NCBI GenBank assembly: GCA_017354095.1
Contig: JAFMRP010000242.1
Location: 1-7,017, forward strand
DNA: 7,017 nt
Direction: 5' to 3'
DNA from: Ktedonobacteraceae bacterium
GTDB taxonomy: Bacteria; Chloroflexota; Ktedonobacteria; Ktedonobacterales; Ktedonobacteraceae
Shown piece after piece: positions 1-4,427 of the stretch. Position 1 is the first letter of the stretch. Each line of letters starts with the position of its first letter. The translations under genes were made by a program, and so were the position numbers. A model generated the notes under the pieces. It searched no databases. It was not told the DNA's origin and was given only the letters and a program-made list of their open reading frames with translations.

Positions 1-369
1 AATCGGCTGTTGGGGTCCGGCGACCCGGCGTGGGGTGGCCTTGAAGAAGAGTTCGGGACGCGGCGCGGAATAGACGCGTGTGTAGATATCCGGCGTTTCG
101 CTCTCTTCAACGCGTGCCTCCACCGAGCGCTTATAGGTGACACCAGCCGCCCAGACCTCGGTTTCGCCGTCGATAGGCGCGAGCGGCGGCGGCTCGATCC
201 GCTCGCTGGCCGTTTGCCGTTGGATCGTGGCTATGCGCGCTTGCAGTTCCGCCCGCGTCAGGCGCAGCAATTGATGCAGGGCAAGATCGGCCCGCGCCAG
301 GCGCTGATCTTCGAAGAGCAGGCCGGTCTGGATCTGACCGCTGGCCGTGCGATAACGCACAATCTGCAT
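1..369 (-). CDS. Fumarylacetoacetate hydrolase (FAH) family protein, N-terminal part, cut by the window edge
   Basis: The minus-strand frame is open from the ATG at 369 to position 1 (123 codons) and continues outside the window. The protein starts MQIVRYRTASGQIQTGLLFE. At about residues 71-83 it has WAAGVTYKRSVEA, followed by EES, DIYTRVY, and RPELFFKATP near residues 104-113. This series is characteristic of the COG3970-like branch of the FAH superfamily: Mg-dependent cytosolic enzymes acting on 2-keto or acylpyruvate-type substrates, including sugar-acid dehydratases. The usual metal ligands (an E-x-E pair and an Asp) would be encoded beyond the edge, so catalytic competence cannot be judged and the substrate is unknown. 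The start is supported by AGGAG (plus-strand ctcct, 377-381) 7 nt upstream and by a candidate promoter at 417-446. It is divergent from the deacetylase gene. Open frames on the other strand or in other frames over this stretch are shadows. Confidence 0.85.
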   Translation of the reverse strand, partial: MQIVRYRTASGQIQTGLLFEDQRLARADLALHQLLRLTRAELQARIATIQRQTASERIEPPPLAPIDGETEVWAAGVTYKRSVEARVEESETPDIYTRVYSAPRPELFFKATPRRVAGPQQPI

Positions 370-416
370 GTGTGGTCTCCTCAGCGAAAAAATAGACATC
401 GTGATCTCTGTGCTGT

Positions 417-446
417 ATTGTAGCAGCAGAACACGGGCTATCGCAA
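417..446 (-). promoter_or_regulatory. Candidate sigma-70-type promoter for the FAH-family gene
   Basis: Read on the minus strand, TTGCGA (441-446) and TACAAT (417-422) are separated by 18 bp. The -35 matches TTGACA at 4 of 6 positions and the -10 matches TATAAT at 5 of 6. Transcription would start near 410, leaving a leader of about 40 nt with a Shine-Dalgarno before the ATG at 369. This is the best promoter-like pair in the 158-bp divergent gap. No equally good pair was seen for the deacetylase on the plus strand. Confidence 0.5.
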
Positions 447-511
447 TGTCGCCGGGCCTGTGAAGAGGCGGTAATGGCCTCTCCGCTGCCTGTTGGTAAC
501 CCCGTTCGACT

Positions 512-519
512 GGAAAGGA
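512..519 (+). promoter_or_regulatory. Ribosome binding site that decides the deacetylase start
   Basis: GGAAAGGA lies 8 nt before the ATG at 528. The in-frame ATG at 474 has only a weak GAGG-like stretch ahead of it, and the ATG at 519 overlaps this site. The site therefore favours initiation at 528. Confidence 0.55.
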
Positions 520-527
520 TGCATGTA

Positions 528-1292
528 ATGCAGGATACGTCGCAGAAACTTGTGAAGAAGAAACGCTCAAAAAAGAAGCTGGTGCTGATCAGCATTCCTG
601 TGCTGGTGGGTGTGCTGGCGGGCCTGTGGTATGGTGGTCTTGGCCTGATGAATTCCCGCTCGTTTCAATTTTTTTGCCCGCTGGTGCAGCGCGTGAATAC
701 CGATCAGAAGGTTGTGGCGCTGACATTCGATGACGGGCCGGCGCCGGGGACGACCGAGAAACTGCTGCAAACGCTGGCCGAGGCGCGGGTGAAGGCCACC
801 TTTTTCTTGATCGGCGATCAGATCGAGAAATATCCCGCGCTGGCGCACATGATTGTAGCGGCTGGCCACGAGGTAGGCAACCATTCGTATTCCCACCAGC
901 GCATGATCTTCAAGCCGTACTCATTTTACCAGGACGAGATCGAGCGTACCGACCGTCTGATTCGCCAGGCGGGCTATCAGGGTGATATCTATTTCCGCCC
1001 ACCCTTTGGCAAGAAGCTGGTCGGGCTGCCGCAGTATCTCTGCGAGCATCAGCGCAAGACTATCATGTGGGACGTGGAGCCCGATTCTGAGTCCGATGTG
1101 GCGGCCTCGACGGAAAAGCTTGCCGACTACACCATCAGCCATGCGCAGCCAGGCTCCATTGTTATTTTGCACACCATGTATGAGAGCCGCGCGACCTCGC
1201 TCGATGCCGTTGGGAGCATCATCAAGGGACTGCAAGCCAGGGGATATAGTTTTAAGACGATGGCTGAACTGCTGGCCTATCAACATGCCTGA
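528..1292 (+). CDS. Membrane-anchored NodB-homology polysaccharide deacetylase (CE4 family)
   Basis: This 254-residue protein has a Lys-rich N-terminus (KKKRSKKK near residues 10-17), a single hydrophobic segment (about 18-40) and then an extracytoplasmic NodB domain. CE4 motifs are present in order: TFDDGP at 66-71 (D68 the likely base, D69 a metal ligand), HSYSH at 119-123 (two metal His), RPPFG at 157-161 (substrate-binding Arg), WDVEPDSESD at 181-190, and an ILH motif with H215 as the likely catalytic His. These support metal-dependent removal of N- or O-acetyl groups from a cell-envelope polysaccharide such as peptidoglycan or an exopolysaccharide; the actual substrate cannot be told. 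Motif 4 departs from the usual DxxDW because Trp is replaced by Ser. The segment 41-60 is a short linker, so the protein is little more than an anchor plus catalytic domain. The 528 start was chosen for its Shine-Dalgarno; an in-frame ATG at 474 would add 18 residues. It converges on the oxidoreductase gene. Confidence 0.88.
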   Translation: MQDTSQKLVKKKRSKKKLVLISIPVLVGVLAGLWYGGLGLMNSRSFQFFCPLVQRVNTDQKVVALTFDDGPAPGTTEKLLQTLAEARVKATFFLIGDQIEKYPALAHMIVAAGHEVGNHSYSHQRMIFKPYSFYQDEIERTDRLIRQAGYQGDIYFRPPFGKKLVGLPQYLCEHQRKTIMWDVEPDSESDVAASTEKLADYTISHAQPGSIVILHTMYESRATSLDAVGSIIKGLQARGYSFKTMAELLAYQHA

Positions 1293-1298
1293 TAGCAG

Positions 1299-1335
1299 GC
1301 GGGGCGGCCCTGGTCGGTTCCTGAGCCGCCCACGC
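1299..1335. terminator. GC-rich hairpin between convergent genes, possible bidirectional terminator
   Basis: GGGCGGC (1302-1308) pairs perfectly with GCCGCCC (1325-1331) around a 16-nt loop. The stem extends by GCG (1299-1301) with CGC (1333-1335) across one bulged A. It occupies most of the 56-bp gap between the deacetylase and oxidoreductase stop codons. Neither strand has a convincing U-tract after it, so intrinsic termination is inferred mainly from its position. Confidence 0.4.
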
Positions 1336-1348
1336 AGGCTTATTGCTG

Positions 1349-2242
1349 TTACTTGCCGGCCAGGCGTGCCACAATCGGAGCGAAGGCATCGGCCTGGCTA
1401 TCGCTGACCTGGATATACGAGTAGCCAAGGCGATCGCGTTGTTCCAGCAGGTGTTCAATCGCCTGTTCGGTGCTCATCTGCATTTTGGGCAGAAACGGCG
1501 GCAGCGCCCGGGACTGGACGGAAACGTCGATCGTGCTGTCGGTGATCATAATGGGATAGGCCGTTTGCGCCAGCTCTATCTGCTCGAAACGCTGCTCACC
1601 CGCTCGCTCGCGTAGAAAATCCCCCTTTTGTTCAGGTGTCATATCCGCCGGGTCGGGGCCCTGGGCGCCGCGTAGGGGTGTGACAACGATGATATCGGCC
1701 TCGCGAGCGCCAATCGAGAGCATACGTTTGCCTCCACAGCCAAGGATAATGGGTGGATGAGGCTTCTGGGCCGGCCTGGGCATGCCTTTCATCTCGGTGA
1801 TGGTATAGTACTTGCCGGAGAAGTTTACAACCTCCTGGGTAAAGAACTGCTTGATAATGTGCAGCGCTTCCTCAAGGCGGCTGACGCGCGTGCCGGCTTC
1901 CTCAAAGGGCAGGCCCAGCTCGGTATAGTTGGCCGGCCCGACGCCCGCGCCGATGCCCAGCTCAAAGCGCCCTTCAGAAAGCAGGTCGAGCGTGGCAACC
2001 TCTCGGGCCAGCAGTGCCGGGTGGCGGAAGTCGTTGCAGAAGACATAGCTGCCAATGCGCAGCTTTGTGGTGGCCCCGGCCGCCATGGCCAGCGCGGTAA
2101 GGGGAGCGAATGGCGTCATAATGCGATCCACCATCAGCAGGGTCGAGTAGCCCTGATCCTCGGCTTTGCGCGCCAGATCAAGCCACGCGGAGCGCGATCC
2201 CGCGCCGGCAGTGACGATGGCAAAACGAAACGGTTTCGGCAT
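1349..2242 (-). CDS. LLM-class F420-dependent oxidoreductase (luciferase-like TIM barrel)
   Basis: This 297-residue cytosolic protein begins MPKPFRFAIVTAGAGSRSAW and ends RLAGK. The segment 61-100 (LRIGSYV, RHPALLAREVATLDLLSEGR, FELGIGAG) is diagnostic of the bacterial luciferase-like monooxygenase superfamily, as are KPHPPIILGCGGKRML (160-174) and the late SYIQV strand (275-279). The overall pattern most resembles the MSMEG_2516-type F420-dependent oxidoreductases (TIGR03621). Such enzymes move hydride between reduced F420 (or FMN) and an organic substrate; the substrate is unknown. F420 use is a family expectation, not something read from the sequence. The length is normal for the family and all core motifs are intact. 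The ATG at 2242 has AGGAGG (plus-strand cctcct, 2252-2257) 9 nt upstream. It lies 141 bp downstream of the histidine kinase gene on the same strand but has its own candidate promoter, so it is probably transcribed separately. Confidence 0.9.
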   Translation of the reverse strand: MPKPFRFAIVTAGAGSRSAWLDLARKAEDQGYSTLLMVDRIMTPFAPLTALAMAAGATTKLRIGSYVFCNDFRHPALLAREVATLDLLSEGRFELGIGAGVGPANYTELGLPFEEAGTRVSRLEEALHIIKQFFTQEVVNFSGKYYTITEMKGMPRPAQKPHPPIILGCGGKRMLSIGAREADIIVVTPLRGAQGPDPADMTPEQKGDFLRERAGEQRFEQIELAQTAYPIMITDSTIDVSVQSRALPPFLPKMQMSTEQAIEHLLEQRDRLGYSYIQVSDSQADAFAPIVARLAGK

Positions 2243-2294
2243 AGTTCATGTCCTCCTGGTTGATGTCTGATCGATTGACAATAGCTCGCCATAG

Positions 2295-2312
2295 ATAGCG
2301 ATATATCGTTAT
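2295..2312. promoter_or_regulatory. Palindromic operator-like site ahead of the F420 oxidoreductase
   Basis: The stretch atagcgatatatcgttat is an 18-bp inverted repeat with one mismatched pair around a perfect 10-bp core, cgatatatcg (2299-2308). It lies just downstream of the candidate -10 (2318-2323), covering the expected transcription start near 2311. A dimeric repressor bound there would block initiation. No regulator gene is adjacent, so the binding protein is unknown. Confidence 0.35.
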
Positions 2313-2317
2313 GCCAT

Positions 2318-2347
2318 AGTATAGACCGTGGGCGGGCAGGCGCGCAA
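2318..2347 (-). promoter_or_regulatory. Candidate promoter of the F420 oxidoreductase gene
   Basis: On the minus strand, TATACT (2318-2323) is a good -10 element. TTGCGC (2342-2347), 18 bp upstream, is a weak -35 (3 of 6). The TTGCG-N18 arrangement matches the candidate FAH promoter at 417-446, suggesting a common sigma factor preference. The leader would be about 70 nt. Confidence 0.4.
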
Positions 2348-2383
2348 CCACCCGATTGGGGGATGGTGAGTGGTTTTTGCTAT

Positions 2384-3967
2384 TTACGCTTGCTCGGCGT
2401 TGCAGGGGAGAGAGAAGAAGAAGGTCGTACCGCGCCCCTCGTGCGACTCGAAATAGATGCGACCTCCATGCCGTTCGACTAACTCCCGGCAGAGATAGAG
2501 ACCCAGTCCGGTTCCGCTGATCCGCGCTGTTCGGACATTGTCTGCGCGCACAAAGCGTCCGAAGATGAGCGCCTGCTGGTCCCGGGAGATCCCCATGCCG
2601 TAATCACGGATACTGAAACGCGCTTCCCGGGTCTTTGTCTCCTCCTCAAGCGTTACCTCGACGGGTCCTCCCCGAGGACTGTACTTGATGGCATTGCTCA
2701 GGAGATTGGAGAGCACCTGTTCGATCCGAAAAGCGTCCACCGTGGCCCAGAGGCGGGGAAGTGCTGTTTGGAGCGATAACTGATGACGCTTGGTCGTCAT
2801 TTGGAGCCGTTCGATGACCTGCCGGGTGAGGGCGACCAGCTCGGTAGGACGCAGCTGGAGCTGGAATTGCCCTGCCTGTACCCTGCTGACATCCAGGAGA
2901 TCTTTTGTAAGTTGCTCTAATTGCTGCGTCGCTCGCTTCACCTCCTGGAGCTTGTTGCGCTGCCACTCGTCCAGTTCGTGCTCTTTCCCCTGCCTGGCTC
3001 GCCTCAGTATCATATCGATATATCCTGCAATGACTGTCAACGGGGTTCGCAGTTCATGGGTTGCCAGACTAATGAACTGATCTTTGATCTCTTCAGCCTG
3101 TTTGAGGGCAGTCACATCCTCGTAGACCACGAGCACGACGCGTTCAGAGGACCCCTGTACCGCTGCCATCGCAGAGGGAAGGTGAGGCAGGGTGGAGAAC
3201 GCATCCAGAGGGATCGCGCTCACCAGAATGGGAAGGCTTGTCCCATCAGGCCGTCGAATCACCTGCTGGCGCTTATGTGTCACGACACCTTCGGTCATGG
3301 CGTGGCGAATAGCGGTATCGAACTGAGGGATTGGTCGTCCATCTTCCGAGAAGAGACGCAGAGCATGTTGTGTGAGGAAGTCTTCCATCGACTGATCCTG
3401 TTTCCATTTCGCCCCCCACAGTTCGATTGCAGCCCGATTAGCGAAGATCAACCGCGCCTGTAGTCCGCGAACCAGCAAGGCTCCCGTTGGCAGTTCGTCC
3501 AGGATCAACTGCAAGACATCCAGACGCGCCTTCGCCTCTGCGCGTGCCTCTAGCTCAAGCTGCTCTAAACGACGACGTTCAGTCACATCGCGGTTGATCT
3601 CCAAAATAGCAGCAGGCGCTCCCTGTGTGTCGCGGATCAACGCCCAGCGACTTTCGACGATCACCTGCCTGCCGTTACGGTCTGTCTGGATCAGATCACC
3701 GCGCCACTGCCCTTCTTGTTCCAGGAGGTGTTCGATGGTCTCTCGTGGTTGGGGGAAGGTGGTCGCAAGCAGGCGATGAGCGACCTGGCCTATAACCTCC
3801 TGTTCCGGCCATCCATAGAGGTGCTCCGCGCCCCGGTTCCATGAAATGATACGGTCCTGCGGGTCGCGGACCAGGATGGCGTCATGCGCGAGATTGATGA
3901 GTGCGCATTGCAAACGGAGACGTTCGGTCAACGGCTGGTGAGGGTCGCCGTGCTGTTGATCTTTCAT
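2384..3967 (-). CDS. Soluble PAS-PAS sensor histidine kinase
   Basis: This 527-residue protein has no membrane segment. PAS 1 spans about residues 20-128 (ILVRDPQDRIISWN, YGWPEQEVIGQ, then the PAC end INRDVTERR). A short coiled-coil linker (130-150) follows, then a second, more divergent PAS (about 151-286, ending VYEDVTALK). The HisKA dimerisation domain has SLATHELRTPL with phospho-acceptor H304. HATPase_c motifs are complete: N box NLLSNAIKYS (N421, N425), G1 DYGMGI (455-460), F box FGRFVRAD (469-476) and G2 GTGLGL (485-490). It should sense an intracellular signal, autophosphorylate and pass phosphate to a response regulator. There is no receiver domain in the protein and no response regulator in the window, so it is an orphan here. 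The ligand or cofactor of the PAS domains is not evident. The frame runs up to a GTG at 4033 (549 residues), but the best promoter has its -10 at 4040-4045. The ATG at 3967 begins just before PAS 1 and has a G-rich AGGGGGG about 10 nt upstream, so I prefer it. Confidence 0.88.
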   Translation of the reverse strand: MKDQQHGDPHQPLTERLRLQCALINLAHDAILVRDPQDRIISWNRGAEHLYGWPEQEVIGQVAHRLLATTFPQPRETIEHLLEQEGQWRGDLIQTDRNGRQVIVESRWALIRDTQGAPAAILEINRDVTERRRLEQLELEARAEAKARLDVLQLILDELPTGALLVRGLQARLIFANRAAIELWGAKWKQDQSMEDFLTQHALRLFSEDGRPIPQFDTAIRHAMTEGVVTHKRQQVIRRPDGTSLPILVSAIPLDAFSTLPHLPSAMAAVQGSSERVVLVVYEDVTALKQAEEIKDQFISLATHELRTPLTVIAGYIDMILRRARQGKEHELDEWQRNKLQEVKRATQQLEQLTKDLLDVSRVQAGQFQLQLRPTELVALTRQVIERLQMTTKRHQLSLQTALPRLWATVDAFRIEQVLSNLLSNAIKYSPRGGPVEVTLEEETKTREARFSIRDYGMGISRDQQALIFGRFVRADNVRTARISGTGLGLYLCRELVERHGGRIYFESHEGRGTTFFFSLPCNAEQA

Positions 3968-4039
3968 GAGGGATATTCCCCCCTTTCCACGTGCAGCCAG
4001 AGTCCCTCCTGATTTCACTATATCTTTCCCCACCTTTCA

Positions 4040-4068
4040 AGGATATCATGAGCAGCAAACGGCTTCAA
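4040..4068 (-). promoter_or_regulatory. Candidate promoter of the histidine kinase gene
   Basis: On the minus strand, TTGAAG (4063-4068) and TATCCT (4040-4045) are 17 bp apart and each matches its consensus at 4 of 6 positions. Initiation would fall near 4033, directly on the upstream GTG codon, giving a leader of about 66 nt to the ATG at 3967. A leaderless GTG start at 4033 is the alternative. Confidence 0.4.
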
Positions 4069-4117
4069 GCGCATCAAATGGAACGGCGGTGATTATCATG
4101 GGCGAACTCGACCGGGC

Positions 4118-4145
4118 GCGGGCGCTCATCCACCATAGCGCCCGC
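4118..4145. repeat. Perfect 9-bp stem-loop
   Basis: GCGGGCGCT (4118-4126) and AGCGCCCGC (4137-4145) are exact reverse complements around the 10-nt loop catccaccat. The stem is very stable. Neither side has a U-tract, so it is not a canonical intrinsic terminator. It sits about 50 bp upstream of the candidate kinase -35 and next to the repeat array, so it may be a protein site, a transcription barrier or part of the array. Confidence 0.6.
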
Positions 4146-4173
4146 TGGTGATGAACTTTCAGAATGTACGGAC

Positions 4174-4368
4174 GTCTACAGGCAACGAATGAGACCTGTA
4201 GGCTATTGACCTCGCTTGCTGACCCAACTGAAATTCAGTGCAGTGGCCCGCTTTAGCGGGGACCCGAAGGCATGCCATCGTGCCTTGGGACCAGTCTACA
4301 GGCTCGTTGGTCGACCTGCGGGCTCTCGCTGAAGCGAGTTGCTGCATCGCGATCCGGTTGGGTCAGCA
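4174..4368. repeat. Inverted and direct array of structured units (REP/BIME-like or ncRNA-like)
   Basis: The 76-bp arms 4217-4292 and 4293-4368 are imperfect reverse complements: 50 of 76 positions match without gaps, and the outer 12 bp (tgctgacccaac / gttgggtcagca) match perfectly. Each arm has its own small hairpins: CCCGC-ttta-GCGGG (4248-4261) in the left arm and CTCGC-tgaa-GCGAG (about 4325-4338) in the right. The inner pair is C-G in one and T-A in the other, a compensatory change. A second hairpin also covaries (AAGG/CCTT in the left arm, CAGG/CCTG in the right arm read in reverse complement). A third, partial unit at 4174-4228 is in direct orientation to the right arm: gtctacaggc recurs at 4174-4183 and 4294-4303, each followed by a gacctg half-stem. 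CTACAGG/CCTGTAG forms a perfect 7-bp stem in that unit. I do not recognise the family. Confidence 0.6.
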
Positions 4369-4427
4369 GGCGACGGAGCCAGCCGATGGGTTCCCTTTTG
4401 CTGCTCGTATACACTCTTAATCATCGC

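Larger units (their letters stand above)
3968..4427. other. Gene-free structured intergenic region between kinase and ATPase genes
   Basis: About 460 bp separate the kinase ATG from the ATPase stop. I see a promoter (4040-4068), a strong hairpin (4118-4145) and an inverted-repeat array (4174-4368), each listed separately. Short open frames on both strands (4159-4347 minus, 4238-4420 plus) encode related peptides only because the DNA is quasi-palindromic. They have no good ribosome binding sites and I do not call them genes. No tRNA cloverleaf was found. Confidence 0.6.

Noticed and set aside
131..595. A 154-codon minus-strand open frame overlapping the FAH-family start and the deacetylase 5' end
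   Set aside because: It lies in another frame from the clear FAH-family protein, crosses the divergent promoter gap, and its composition (Arg, Ala, Ser-rich) is that of a shadow frame.
2346..2378. Plus-strand AACCAC...GTGGTT followed by a T-run, as a terminator
   Set aside because: The stem is only 6 bp with an 18-nt loop and is oriented for plus-strand transcripts, while both flanking genes are on the minus strand.
4174..4380. tRNA or tRNA-like gene in the structured intergenic region
   Set aside because: There is no T-loop consensus, no four-arm arrangement and no acceptor-stem pairing of the right length.
4159..4420. Two small ORFs on opposite strands sharing peptide similarity (for example LGQQA)
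   Set aside because: The similarity follows from the DNA being quasi-palindromic. No ribosome binding sites or recognisable domains support either as a gene.
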